Source of the DNA: Streptomyces sp. NBC_00236
GTDB taxonomy: Bacteria; Actinomycetota; Actinomycetes; Streptomycetales; Streptomycetaceae
Direction of reading: 5' to 3'
DNA: 64,000 bases
Assembly (NCBI RefSeq): GCF_036195045.1
Contig: NZ_CP108100.1
Coordinates: forward strand, 682,001-746,000
Below, piece by piece: positions 1 to 8,338 of the stretch. The translations under genes were made by a program, and so were the position numbers. Position 1 is the first letter of the stretch. Each line of letters starts with the position of its first letter. The notes beneath the pieces are model-generated. The model saw only the letters and a list, made by a program, of their open reading frames with translations. It did no database searches and had not been told where the DNA came from.

Positions 1-573
1 CAGGATGAGGACCATGGCGGTCGCCGAGTCCAGGGCCATCGCTATCGCCGACCCGGCGAGGATGAGGCGGGTTCCCGAGGTGCCCGCTGCCCGGCCCGCG
101 AGGAGCAGCACGAGCGCCGCGGCGGCCAGGCCACCGGCGAAGGCGACGGCACCCGACGCCCAGAGGGGGACGGTGAGACCGAAGGCGGCGACGAGCGAGA
201 GCGTGAGATAGGAACCGGCGGTGACCGCGAGGGTGTCCGGGGAGGCGAGCGTGTTGTGTGTGACGGACTGCAGCAGCGTGCCGGCCGATCCGAGGGCGAA
301 ACCCACTGCCACGCCTGCGAGCAGGCGCGGCAGGCGTGAGCCGATGAGGATCTCACCGACCGGCGCTCCGCCGGTGTTCTCCCGTTCCCCGGTGAGGTAC
401 CTCACCAGTTCGCCGACGCCGACCCCTGACGTTCCCTGCGTCAGGTGCCACATGCCCACGAGGACGGTCAGGGCAAAGAGGGCCGCCAGGACGGCCGCCC
501 CGGTGGGGCCGCCGCCGTGCTCGGCGCGCGGCAGCGTCTCCCCCCGGGACAACGATGTCTGTGAGGTGCTCAC
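1..573 (-). CDS. FecCD-family iron-siderophore ABC permease, partial
   Basis: Inner-membrane permease of a ferric-siderophore importer, cut by the left edge of the window, so only about 191 N-terminal residues are visible. The translation begins with GTG 4 nt after the stop of the binding-protein gene. It shows the FecCD pattern: a hydrophobic first helix (AALFALTVLVGMW), then RLPRLLAGVAVGFALGSAG and the following GTLLQSVTHNTLASPDTL, which is the family's conserved loop after the second helix. Further hydrophobic helices follow up to the edge. It is the third gene of the minus-strand set ATPase, binding protein, permease. Family assignment is firm; the siderophore transported cannot be read from the sequence. 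Confidence 0.9.
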   Translation of the reverse strand, partial: MSTSQTSLSRGETLPRAEHGGGPTGAAVLAALFALTVLVGMWHLTQGTSGVGVGELVRYLTGERENTGGAPVGEILIGSRLPRLLAGVAVGFALGSAGTLLQSVTHNTLASPDTLAVTAGSYLTLSLVAAFGLTVPLWASGAVAFAGGLAAAALVLLLAGRAAGTSGTRLILAGSAIAMALDSATAMVLIL

Positions 574-577
574 TTGC

Positions 578-1645
578 TCACTTCTTGTCGAGTACGTCGA
601 CGTAGGCGTCGATCGCCTGCTCGCAGGAGAGCGGGCCGCCGGCGCCCCACACGCCCGACGGGAACGCGTGCGCGCGGCCTTCCTTGACGGCCGGGATGGT
701 CTTCCAGAGCGGGTTCTTCGCCAGCGCGGCGACGTACCCGCCGGCGCCTTCGTCATTGGCGTAGAAGAAGTTGGCGTCGCCCACCGCGGTGAGTCCCTCG
801 ACGTCGGTCTGCGCGAGACCGTAGGAGGGGTCGACGCCTCCGTCGCCGTGGGCCTTGTTGACGTCGTCGGTCCACACGGGGTTCATGCCGAGCTCTTCAC
901 CGATCTGGGTGAACAGGGCGCCCTTGCCGTAGGGACGGACGGTGAGGTTGCCGCCCTCCAGCCATCCGTCGAAGAAGAGGAAGTCGTTCGTCGGCAGGTC
1001 GGCGTCGGTGACCTGTTTCTTCGCCGTCGCGAGGTGGGCGTCGAACTCCTTGAGCACCTGGTCGGCGCGCTCGGTGCGCCCCGTCGCCTTGCCGATCATG
1101 CTGAACACGTTCTTCATGTTCCCGATCGGGTCCTTCGGGTCCGCCCCCAGCGTGGCCATCACGGGGACGCCCCGCTTCTCCAGCTTCACGAGGGTCTCGT
1201 CGTCGGCCTTGAACGCCTCGACGACGATGAGGTCGGGCTTTGCCGCGTAGAGGGTGTCGAGGTCGGGCTCCTCACGGGTGCCGATGTCGGTCACCCCGCC
1301 GGGCAGCTTCTCCGCGCTGACCCAGGTGCTGTAGCCCTTGGCGTCGGAGACCGCGGTGGGGGTGACGCACAGGGTCAGCGCGTCCTCGACCTGCTGCCAC
1401 TCCAGGACGGCGATCCGCTTGGCGGGCTTGTCCAGCTTCACCTGCCGGCCGACGCCGTCCGTGAAGGAGACCGGCTTCGTCGAGGTGGCCGTGGTGTCGT
1501 CGGCGCAGCTCGCCGACGCGGGCGCCGCACTGGCACTGCTGTCGGCGGCGTCGGTCTTGTCGACGGACGTCGTGCCGCAAGCCGTTGCGGCGAGGACGAT
1601 GAGCCCCGCGGAGGCTGACGCCGCGAGGCGATGGGCACGGTTCAT
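578..1645 (-). CDS. Iron-siderophore ABC substrate-binding lipoprotein (FecB/FepB type)
   Basis: A 355-residue extracytoplasmic solute-binding protein that should deliver a ferric siderophore to the adjacent permease. The N-terminus is a lipoprotein signal, with a positive MNRAHR start, a hydrophobic stretch and the lipobox LAATAC (lipidated Cys at about residue 23). A Ser/Ala/Thr-rich linker follows, then a periplasmic-binding fold with typical segments such as VKLDKPAKRIAVLEWQQVE, DLDTLYAAKPDLIVVEAFK and a C-terminal FPSGVWGAGGPLSCEQAIDA. The length fits the family. It sits 4 nt upstream of the permease gene and about 215 nt after the ATPase gene; that gap carries a 25-bp tandem repeat. Iron control is likely through the site upstream of the ATPase gene. 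Confidence 0.93.
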   Translation of the reverse strand: MNRAHRLAASASAGLIVLAATACGTTSVDKTDAADSSASAAPASASCADDTTATSTKPVSFTDGVGRQVKLDKPAKRIAVLEWQQVEDALTLCVTPTAVSDAKGYSTWVSAEKLPGGVTDIGTREEPDLDTLYAAKPDLIVVEAFKADDETLVKLEKRGVPVMATLGADPKDPIGNMKNVFSMIGKATGRTERADQVLKEFDAHLATAKKQVTDADLPTNDFLFFDGWLEGGNLTVRPYGKGALFTQIGEELGMNPVWTDDVNKAHGDGGVDPSYGLAQTDVEGLTAVGDANFFYANDEGAGGYVAALAKNPLWKTIPAVKEGRAHAFPSGVWGAGGPLSCEQAIDAYVDVLDKK

Positions 1646-1795
1646 GAACGTTCCTCTTTCTTACGATGAGTTGTGGCAGCGGATGATGCGCCACCGCGCC
1701 CGGAGGCGGGGCGGGGTGCTGTCCGACCGCCTCCGGGCGGGGATTTCGGGCAGGGGGGCGCCGGTCCGGTTCACACGGGCGCGATCAGGCCGTTC

Positions 1796-1845
1796 CGGAC
1801 GGGGACGGGCCAGAGGGTTTCGGACGGGGACGGGCCAGAGGGTCT
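1796..1845. repeat. 25-bp tandem duplication between transporter genes
   Basis: Two adjacent copies of a 25-bp unit beginning cggacggggacgggccagag lie in the spacer between the ATPase and binding-protein genes. The copies differ only near their ends, and partial echoes of the unit occur on both sides (cgttccggac, ctcaggccgg). No function is apparent. It could form secondary structure in the transcript that separates expression of the two genes. Confidence 0.8.
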
Positions 1846-1859
1846 CAGGCCGGCGGGTT

Positions 1860-2723
1860 TCAGACGGGATGGCGCCCGATCGGGTCGATACGGAGGCGGC
1901 CCGTGCGGGGGTCGACGCCGACCTCGACACGGATGTCGTAGACCTCGCCGATGTTCTGCGCGGTGAGGACATCGGCGGGCGCTCCCACCGCGTGCACGCG
2001 GCCGGAGCGCATCAGGACCAATGTGTCCGCGACGCGTGACGCGTGGTCGAGGTCGTGCAGCACGATGCCGACGGCGATGCCGTGCTTCTCGACGAGATCG
2101 CGCACCAGGTCGAGGGTCTCGATCTGGTAGCGCAGGTCCAGATGGTTGGTCGGTTCGTCGAGCAGCACGACGCCGGTGTCCTGGGCCAGGCAGGCCGCGA
2201 GCCAGACTCGCTGCATCTCACCGCCGGAGAGTTCACCGACCGGCCGGTCGGCCATGTCCCGTACGCCGGTGACGCCCATGGCACGGTCGACGGCGCTCCG
2301 GTCCTCGGCCGTCAGTCCGGCGAAGCCACGCCGGTACGGGTGGCGTCCGAAGGCCACGACCTCCGTGACCGTCAGTCCTTGGGGCGCGGGCCTCGACTGC
2401 GAGAACAGCGTGACCTCGCGGGCGAACCGGCGTGCGCTGAGCAGTGAGGTGTCACGCTCGTCCGTTCCACCGGGGGCGCCGAGCGTGATCCGGCCGCCGT
2501 CCACCCGGTGCAGTCGTGAGAGCGCGCGCAGCACTGTGGACTTCCCACTGCCGTTGGGCCCCACCAGGGCGGTCGCACGGCCGGGCTCCAGGGCGATCGA
2601 GACACCGTGGACGACCGGCTTGCCGTCGTAGCTCAGCACCAGGTCGTGCCCGTTGAGCGTGGCCACCGGGGTGTCGGGGCCGGCCACGGGGGCGGCGGCC
2701 TGCCGGAAGGGGCTTGTGAACAT
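1860..2723 (-). CDS. Iron-siderophore ABC transporter ATP-binding protein (FecE type)
   Basis: A cytoplasmic ATPase of about 287 residues that powers the siderophore importer encoded downstream. It contains Walker A (GPNGSGKST), a Q-loop region, the ABC signature LSGGEMQRVWLAACL, Walker B with catalytic Glu (VVLLDEPTNHLD) and the switch His in VLHDLDHASR. The C-terminus is the usual short regulatory tail of FepC/FecE proteins. I take ATG at 2723 (MFTSPFRQ) as the start. A GTG at 2819 would add 32 residues with no family resemblance. First gene of the minus-strand transport set; an iron-box-like sequence lies about 120 nt upstream. Function is secure at family level; substrate unknown. Confidence 0.92.
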   Translation of the reverse strand: MFTSPFRQAAAPVAGPDTPVATLNGHDLVLSYDGKPVVHGVSIALEPGRATALVGPNGSGKSTVLRALSRLHRVDGGRITLGAPGGTDERDTSLLSARRFAREVTLFSQSRPAPQGLTVTEVVAFGRHPYRRGFAGLTAEDRSAVDRAMGVTGVRDMADRPVGELSGGEMQRVWLAACLAQDTGVVLLDEPTNHLDLRYQIETLDLVRDLVEKHGIAVGIVLHDLDHASRVADTLVLMRSGRVHAVGAPADVLTAQNIGEVYDIRVEVGVDPRTGRLRIDPIGRHPV

Positions 2724-2839
2724 CGATGCGTCCGGAGTTTCGAAGGGGCGAGGACTGCGGCACCCTCCGTCCGGTTCTTCACGAGCCGGACAGCGAACTC
2801 TTCCGCGTACGGGCAGCACCGTTCACGGCAAGCACCAAC

Positions 2840-2853
2840 TAAGGGTTACCTAA
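2840..2853. promoter_or_regulatory. Iron-box-like imperfect palindrome (DmdR/IdeR type)
   Basis: The sequence TAAGGGTTACCTAA, read on the minus strand as TTAGGTAACCCTTA, is an imperfect palindrome resembling half of the 19-bp DtxR/IdeR/DmdR box (TTAGGTTAGCCTAACCTAA). I count 11 of 19 matches to that consensus. Its position, upstream of a siderophore-uptake ATPase gene and between it and the AraC-type gene, fits iron repression. It is a match by eye only. Confidence 0.5.
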
Positions 2854-2929
2854 CTCCGTGAAGGTTATATTCCGCTTGCCGTGTCGACAACCAGGTGTTC
2901 TGGACACGCGATACGGGATTCCGGACATC

Positions 2930-3586
2930 TCACGAGGAGAGGTCGGCCGCCGCCTCGAAGAAAGCGCCCGGCGTCGTACCCATGACGCGGCGGAACGCGG
3001 CGATGAAGGAGCTGGGCTGCGCGTAGCCCAGCGTCTCGGACACCGTCATCACATCGAAACCCTCGGAGAGGAGCATCAGGGCCCGATGGACCCGCAGCAT
3101 CTGCCGCCACTGGGCGAAGGAGAGACCTGTCGCCCGGCGGAACGCGCGGGTGACCGTGCGTTCGCTGGCTCCCAGCAGCCGGGCCCACTCCTCCAGCGAG
3201 CGGTCGTCTGCGGGGTCGTCCAGCAGGGCTGCCGCTATCGCGTCGATACGGGGGTCACCCGGCACCTGCAGGGCGAACTGGCGCGCCGAGGGCCGGACCA
3301 CGTCGAACACCACCGACTCGGCACGCGCCCTGGCCGGTGCGTCGAGATCCGTGCGGGACAGGTGGGCCAGCAGCGACTCGAGCAACGGCGTCATCTCGAT
3401 CGCCTTCGGCTCCTCGAACACGAACGGGGTGCGGTCGGGGGCGAAGAGGGCGTCATGGAACTCCGCACCCGCCGTCGCCCTGCCGCCGTGGACCACTCCC
3501 GCGGGCATCCACAGCCCGTTGCCCTCGAACACGGTGAAGATGCGGTCCCCCACGTGGGACGTCAGCGTTCCCCCGCTCAACGTCAT
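2930..3586 (-). CDS. AraC-family regulator, probably N-terminally shortened
   Basis: 218 residues. The first ~60 residues are the second half of a cupin sensor domain (LWMPAGVVHGG is the typical loop). The C-terminal ~100 residues form the AraC DNA-binding domain, with LEEWARLLGASERTVTRAFRR and the second helix-turn-helix LGYAQPSSFIAAFRRVMGTTPG. Members of this cupin-AraC group are usually about 40-60 residues longer at the N-terminus. Here an in-frame stop (TAG) lies about ten codons upstream of the ATG, with no other start between. The gene is therefore either truncated or starts within the cupin domain. Located upstream of the siderophore importer on the same strand, so it is a likely regulator of iron uptake; whether it is functional is uncertain. 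Confidence 0.75.
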   Translation of the reverse strand: MTLSGGTLTSHVGDRIFTVFEGNGLWMPAGVVHGGRATAGAEFHDALFAPDRTPFVFEEPKAIEMTPLLESLLAHLSRTDLDAPARARAESVVFDVVRPSARQFALQVPGDPRIDAIAAALLDDPADDRSLEEWARLLGASERTVTRAFRRATGLSFAQWRQMLRVHRALMLLSEGFDVMTVSETLGYAQPSSFIAAFRRVMGTTPGAFFEAAADLSS

Positions 3587-3707
3587 CTGGGCCCTGATCC
3601 GTGACCACCGGTGCTACCAGGTCACGCCTGCGCTCACCGGGGCTGCCTGACCGCTGGGCACGCATAACCACGGTCGGCCCACTTCCCGCACGGCTATCCT
3701 CCACGGG

Positions 3708-4166
3708 ATGCCACTTCACCAGTACGCCTACTTCGCGCTGTTCAGCCAGCACACCTCGGCAGACGACATGACCTCGCAGGTGGGCATCGCTCCTGACGAG
3801 GTAACCGTTCGCGGCAGCCGGTTCACAGAGCCGACAGCCATTCCGGTCGATCACTCGTGGATGGTCGTCTGCCGGGAACCAGGTCTGAGCGTCGACGAGC
3901 AGATCACTCGCGTTCTCGACAGGCTCCAGCCCCACATAGACCGCATTTCCGACCTCATTGGATACCTGACAGGCCCCGGCGGCGGAGCAGTGCTTCAAGT
4001 CGTGCGCTACTTCAACGCCACCGACCAGGCCCAGCCGGGCGCAGCGGCTGCCCCCAACCTCTTCGGCTGGCACCTGGACCGGAAGGTCCTCGACTTCCTC
4101 AGGACCACCGGGGCCGAACTCGACATCGACGAGTACGACATGGCCGGAGACGACCCCGCCGGGTGA
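3708..4166 (+). CDS. DUF4279-like hypothetical protein
   Basis: 152 residues, soluble, with no signal or membrane segment. The opening HQYAYFALFSQHTSADDMTSQ followed by VGIAP matches the beta-strand plus helix plus 'lGieP' pattern of DUF4279 proteins. The ending FGWHLDRKVLDFLRTTGAEL followed by DIDEYD also fits that family (second strand-helix unit). DUF4279 proteins are of unknown function and are often found near toxins and as immunity-like proteins. No clear ribosome site precedes the ATG, so translation may be leaderless; TATCCT lies about 15 nt upstream. The gene stands alone between the AraC regulator and an IS remnant. Confidence 0.7.
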   Translation: MPLHQYAYFALFSQHTSADDMTSQVGIAPDEVTVRGSRFTEPTAIPVDHSWMVVCREPGLSVDEQITRVLDRLQPHIDRISDLIGYLTGPGGGAVLQVVRYFNATDQAQPGAAAAPNLFGWHLDRKVLDFLRTTGAELDIDEYDMAGDDPAG

Positions 4167-4265
4167 ATAAGTGACCTCATCTGGCATACAGGCTCCCGCT
4201 CCGACGGCTTGACAACAGCATTAAGAAGCCAGCGGCGCCTGGGTCATGACGGCGGAACTCGCTGC

Positions 4266-4868
4266 TCACCTTCCGGTGTGCGGCGGGTGGGTGTGGAGAG
4301 GGCGCTGTGGCCGGGGTCTGCTCTGGCTCATGGGCGCGCTTGATTTTCGTGATGTCGAGTGAGGCGTCTCGGACGCCGCTTTTGGCGGCTGGGAGAGTGT
4401 GCCGGCGCAGAACGAATCGACGATATGGGCTCTTCGGGTGAGATAGGTGCGAATTCTGGCCATGACCGCCTCGAAGACTGGCGCGTCACCGGCCTGGCCC
4501 GCGGTGACGTGGATGGCCAGAGGTCGCGCCTGGCCCTCTCTGGCCAGGTGGACCTTCGTACTCAAACCCCCGCGAGAGCGTCCGAGTGCATGATCGTCGG
4601 GTTCGGACCGACCAGGCTCCCCTTTTTTCGGGCTCCGGCCGAATGCTGGTGAGCCCGGCAGACGGTTGGAGTCAACTGAGCCTGTCCAGCCCACGTCGTC
4701 GACGGCGTCCGCCTCAACAGGAACAGCGGCAAGGATCCGTTCCCATGTGCCGTCCACGGCCCACCTGACCAGGCGTTTGTGAGCGGTCTGAAAGGGCCCG
4801 AGCTCTCCTGGCACGTCCCGCCAGGGCGAGCAGGTGCGGTACTTCCACGCGATAGCTTCCAGCGCCAC
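4266..4868 (-). pseudogene. IS5-type transposase remnant
   Basis: Recognisable pieces of an IS5-family DDE transposase: the DUF4096-like segment SPWRDVPGELGPFQTAHKRL followed by VRWAVDGTWERIL, then DDHALGRSRGGLSTKVHLA, which carries the first catalytic region, and RPLAIHVTAGQAGDAPVFEA. The N-terminal ~40 residues usually present are missing. After RIRTYLTRRA the sequence leaves the family completely (frameshift and foreign tail). No clean terminal inverted repeats were seen. Non-functional. Confidence 0.85.
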
Positions 4869-4916
4869 GGAAGGCGTCCGCTGACGTTGCCGTCAGCGTT
4901 GCCGTCAGTCCACGTG

Positions 4917-4950
4917 AAGAACCCCGCCAGGATCTCCCAGCGGGGCTCTT
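4917..4950 (-). terminator. Hairpin downstream of the immunity-like gene
   Basis: Arms AAGAaCCCCGC and GCGGGGcTCTT pair across a 12-nt loop with one mismatch, ending in TCTT. On the minus strand it lies about 40 nt beyond the stop of the small gene at 4990-5289, and so can end the toxin/immunity transcript. It is near-symmetric and could also work on the plus strand. Confidence 0.6.
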
Positions 4951-4989
4951 CATGCGTTTGCCATCAATTCCCTGAAGCTCAAAAGCGCC

Positions 4990-5289
4990 TCAGCGGTGGA
5001 CGACCGAGGAAACCCAGATCGTCACATCGCTTGCGACCCTTGATGCTGTTCCACCGGGAACGACTCGATGTTCTCGTCTCTCTGGGTTCCGATACTCCAC
5101 TTCAAGCCGATCATCTGAATCCAGAGTCACGACGACGTACCACTGATCGCCGGACCCCTGTGACTCGATCGTAAGGAATGAGTTATCGGGATAACTCAGC
5201 TCGCCGATCAACTCGAAGAGCAGGTCTTCCGAGATTCCCTCGTACGACTCGCCGCTCTCCGTTTCCACGGTGTACGAACTTGACACCAT
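4990..5289 (-). CDS. Putative immunity protein for the adjacent polymorphic toxin
   Basis: About 99 residues, acidic and soluble: YTVETESGESYEGISEDLLF, then hydrophobic strands (NSFLTIES, QWYVVVTLD, RLEVEYRNP) and VASDVTIWVSSVV. The pattern of an N-terminal helix and alternating strands resembles Imm1-like immunity proteins, but I cannot prove family membership. The start is ATG at 5289 or the GTG directly after it; a strong GGAGGTGAC lies immediately upstream, which excludes the ATG at 5307. It follows the toxin gene by 31 nt on the same strand, the classic position of an immunity gene. The gene is visibly less GC-rich than its surroundings, as is the toxin tip, suggesting that the tip and immunity gene were exchanged as a unit. 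Confidence 0.65.
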   Translation of the reverse strand: MVSSSYTVETESGESYEGISEDLLFELIGELSYPDNSFLTIESQGSGDQWYVVVTLDSDDRLEVEYRNPERREHRVVPGGTASRVASDVTIWVSSVVHR

Positions 5290-5320
5290 GTCACCTCCAG
5301 CATTCATGCAGGTAGAGCGC

Positions 5321-7615
5321 CTACCAGCCGTCGCGATCCCTGAAGAACCCGCCGCCAGTTACATGCTGCAAGTCCTTCTCCCAAGACTGGGTAGGCGCCA
5401 CAGACCCTCTATGTGGTTCAAAATTCAGCGGCCCCGGATGCCTCTCCGTCATGTACCGCTCTACATCAAGAGCATCCTGTCGAGAGTCGTAATTCCTGAG
5501 GATTACCATCCGAACTCCGCCCTCGTAGTCTGAGTTCTTGTAGCGGCCGACGGGATTCTTGGAGATTCCCCATTTGAGCAATTCGCCGCTCGAGGGTTTC
5601 ACGAGAGCGTACAAGGACGTCTGCCCTGCGTCCGGAAGTGGGCCACTGATTGGCTTTCCCGTAGTGAAGGTCGGACAGGATGCGTTGTGAACGAGGACCG
5701 GAGTCTGGCCCGCCAGCACATAGTACGTGTGCAAGTCATTGACGGTGAGGTCGTACGTACGCTGCGGGCCCTGCTGGTCGCGGGCCTCGGTTACGACCGC
5801 ACGGGCGCCGTTCGGGGTGCGCAGTTGATCGCCGATCCGGAGGTCACTGGCGTCCTTCCACCTCCGGTCCCCCTCCAGCCAGAACGGGTGATTGTCCGTC
5901 GCCGTGATCGTGGCCGGCCCATGGTCGGTGGTGACAGTGAGCCGGGTGAAGTCCTTGTCGCCCTCAGTGGTGAAGGTGTTGGTCACCGGCCGCGCGGCGG
6001 TCAGCCCTACGTGCGGATCGCCGGCGGAGACCCGGTCCCCGACGCGGATGTCCTCGATGGCTCGGTGGGTTCCGTCGGCGAGCAGCACGGGAGTGCCGGA
6101 CGGGAAGCTGTGGGGCTTGGCGCAGGTCGCTGCGTCGCGTTCCCGCCTTGCGTGGTCGGCGAGTTTCCGCGCCTCGACCTTGGCGAGCGCGCGGGCGTCG
6201 ACCAGGGTGTTGGCGCGGAGCGGGTAGGTGAGGCGGACCCTGCAGCCGCAGCGATCGGCGTCGGCTTGGGCTTGTGCCTGTACACGGGCCGCGACCGAGG
6301 CGTAGAGCGGCCCGGCTCCCGGGTTGGAGCACTTCAGGGTGCCCGAGACGTTGTTGCCGCGGACAGGGAAGGTGCGTTGCGGGCTGGTGCACTGGCCGGC
6401 GGGTTTGCCGTCGATGGAGAACGTTGCGCTCATCACCGCGGTGACTTCGCCCTTGCTGACGCGTTCCTTCCGCGCGATGGAGCTGACAGATCCGGTGAAG
6501 TTCTGGGTGGCGGTGCAGCCCGACGAGCTGCAGTCCATCTCGCCCGCACCGTCCAGGGTGAAGGAAATGCCCCGGTCGGTAGCGTCCTTGAGCTGGTCGG
6601 CGTACTCGACCAAGGTGTCGAACATCTTGTCGGCGGCGTCGGCGAGGATCGGGGTCAGGTCCATTCCCTCGCCGTCGCCGGATGCCAGTGGACCCGTGGT
6701 CACCCTGGGGCGGGCTTCGGGCACTTCTCCTTTCTCGATCTGCTCCCTCATGTCGGAGATACCTTCACGGAGGTCGTACGCCTCCAGGCGCAGTACGCGA
6801 TGCGGCGCGGCCTTGGTCACCAGCAGGCGCCCCGCCGAGGTGTCGACGCCGAGTGCGGGTGTTCCGTTCACGTTCGACGGACGCTGACCTGACGAGTTCG
6901 AGAGCCCTGAGCCCTTTGTCGGCGGTGACTTCTCCAGGTCGGTCAGGGCCTTGTCCAGCACGGCGGCCAGCTTCGGCGGGGCGACGGTACGCGCCAGCGC
7001 CTCGTCCATGAGCTCCGAGCCGTCGTCCAGTCCCACGATCCACTCACTGGGCGGGGCCTTCGCGCCTTCCTTCACGTCTTCCTCGGGCGCCGGGTCGTGT
7101 TGCCACCGCATGAATGTCTTGCCGCCTATGCGCAGCACGTCCCGCCCGTGGTCTTTCCCTCGACCGGACGACGTGCTGCCGAACTGGCTGCCGCTCGCGG
7201 TGACGTTGATCTCGTTCTCGGTGATGCCGAAGGACGAGGTGTCCTTGTAGCGCAGCCCCGGCGCTGCGGCCAGATCGTCGACCGCTTCCCTGAACGGCCG
7301 CAGGTCCCGCTGCGCGGCCGCCTGCGTCTCCTTCGAGTCGGAGGACGAGGACGTGAGCGACAGAAGTCCGCCGATCAGGGCGAGAACCAGCACCGTGAGG
7401 CCGCCCAGGACAACGGCACGCCGGCGCCCGGGGCCGGCCCGTAGCAGCCCTGGTGGGGAGAACCACGAGGGCGTCCTCCCTGGCACCGTGGGCGGAGGCG
7501 GCGATCCCGGAGGCGGTGCCGTCGGATCTGCCGCCGCGTTCGGCGTCACCGGACCGTTCGGTGCCTGCGCTGTGTCCGGTTGGGGAGTGAGACGGGGGTC
7601 GTTGTCGTCCGCCAT
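5321..7615 (-). CDS. Polymorphic toxin: membrane anchor, HINT domain, GIY-YIG-like tip
   Basis: 764 residues from ATG 7615, preceded by AAAGGTCACC. Order: Pro-rich cytoplasmic N-terminus (1-70); one membrane segment AVVLGGLTVLVLALIGGLLS (about 75-95); an extracytoplasmic region of ~400 residues resembling lipoprotein-like domains (VLRIGGKTFMRW and SGQRPSNVNGTPALGVDTS are in this part); a pretoxin HINT domain (about 505-646) starting CAKPHSFPSGTPVLLADGTH, with TDNHPFW in the middle and ending TPVLVHN; then a ~118-residue tip. The tip has SLYALVKPSSGELLKWGISK, NPVGRY and ALDVERY, a GIY-YIG/URI-like nuclease pattern. HINT domains in such proteins self-cleave to release the toxin. An immunity-like gene follows directly. 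The secretion route is not evident. Confidence 0.8.
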   Translation of the reverse strand: MADDNDPRLTPQPDTAQAPNGPVTPNAAADPTAPPPGSPPPPTVPGRTPSWFSPPGLLRAGPGRRRAVVLGGLTVLVLALIGGLLSLTSSSSDSKETQAAAQRDLRPFREAVDDLAAAPGLRYKDTSSFGITENEINVTASGSQFGSTSSGRGKDHGRDVLRIGGKTFMRWQHDPAPEEDVKEGAKAPPSEWIVGLDDGSELMDEALARTVAPPKLAAVLDKALTDLEKSPPTKGSGLSNSSGQRPSNVNGTPALGVDTSAGRLLVTKAAPHRVLRLEAYDLREGISDMREQIEKGEVPEARPRVTTGPLASGDGEGMDLTPILADAADKMFDTLVEYADQLKDATDRGISFTLDGAGEMDCSSSGCTATQNFTGSVSSIARKERVSKGEVTAVMSATFSIDGKPAGQCTSPQRTFPVRGNNVSGTLKCSNPGAGPLYASVAARVQAQAQADADRCGCRVRLTYPLRANTLVDARALAKVEARKLADHARRERDAATCAKPHSFPSGTPVLLADGTHRAIEDIRVGDRVSAGDPHVGLTAARPVTNTFTTEGDKDFTRLTVTTDHGPATITATDNHPFWLEGDRRWKDASDLRIGDQLRTPNGARAVVTEARDQQGPQRTYDLTVNDLHTYYVLAGQTPVLVHNASCPTFTTGKPISGPLPDAGQTSLYALVKPSSGELLKWGISKNPVGRYKNSDYEGGVRMVILRNYDSRQDALDVERYMTERHPGPLNFEPHRGSVAPTQSWEKDLQHVTGGGFFRDRDGW

Positions 7616-7827
7616 GGCACGGTGACCTTTCGGGTGTGGGGGCTGAAGTCCTGCGAGGGTGTTCTCACCGCACGCTCTCCAGCGCGCGATTGCAGACCGT
7701 GCCGCGTGGGCGAGCGAGGGAGCCGCGTGGGGCCCCAGGCCGCCCAGATGCATGTCCGCGGAACGCGGCGGCCTCGTACGGGGAGCTGTGGCCCGAGACG
7801 ACGTCGGTCTCTCGGGCTGCTGGTGGC

Positions 7828-8052
7828 CTACCGCTGACAGGCGGCGACGATGACCAGCAGGAGGAGGGCGATCCCGAGTATCGGCAGGCACCCGAGGGAG
7901 TTGGGGTTCTTCTGGTTGATCTCGACGACGCCGCCGAGTGCGAGGCCGGGGTGGTTTTCGGCGTAGTGGGCCGCCGCGAGATCGCCGACCTCGGATTCGG
8001 TGGTCCACCGGGTGGCGAACCTGCACTCGCCGCACCGGTACCGGTGTGCCAT
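7828..8052 (-). CDS. Small zinc-ribbon-like protein with C-terminal membrane helix
   Basis: 74 residues. The N-terminus MAHRYRCGECRFATRW holds one CxxC pair, a half zinc ribbon, followed by a His-containing helix (AAAHYAENHPG). The C-terminus LPILGIALLLLVIVAACQR is a single hydrophobic helix. The start at 8052 is set by AAGGAGTTGAC just upstream; a longer reading frame through the upstream region has no support. It precedes the toxin gene on the same strand with a 212-nt gap, so it may or may not be co-transcribed. Function unknown; similar small proteins are common in Streptomyces. Confidence 0.65.
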   Translation of the reverse strand: MAHRYRCGECRFATRWTTESEVGDLAAAHYAENHPGLALGGVVEINQKNPNSLGCLPILGIALLLLVIVAACQR

Positions 8053-8338
8053 GTCAACTCCTTGGTGCCGTGGGTCATAGGGGATGAAAGAGGAGTGCGT
8101 GAGCACCGAGCGCCGGCGTACGAAGGGCCGGGCCGGAGGGCGCGCTCGCGGGCAAGGGGAGGGAGAGGTGACTGCGCGGCAGCGCACGTGCTGGACGGGC
8201 GGCCGGTGTGCGCTCCCCTGTTGCGTCGGTCGCCTGCTGCCGGGAGAAGCGGCCGACGACGCGCACACCGGCCACGTCAGGTGGTGGTGATTCGCTGCGA
8301 TGATCGAGGTCTCTGCGCGGGAACGCCGGGTGTCGGCG

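Noticed and set aside
221..1618. Long plus-strand frame across the siderophore binding-protein gene
   Set aside because: It is antisense to a well-supported lipoprotein gene, rich in Arg/Gly/Val shadow composition, with no family likeness; typical of high-GC DNA.
8075..8290. Several short frames between the zinc-ribbon protein and the serine hydrolase genes
   Set aside because: Overlapping frames on both strands, Arg/Pro-rich, no ribosome site; treated as intergenic.
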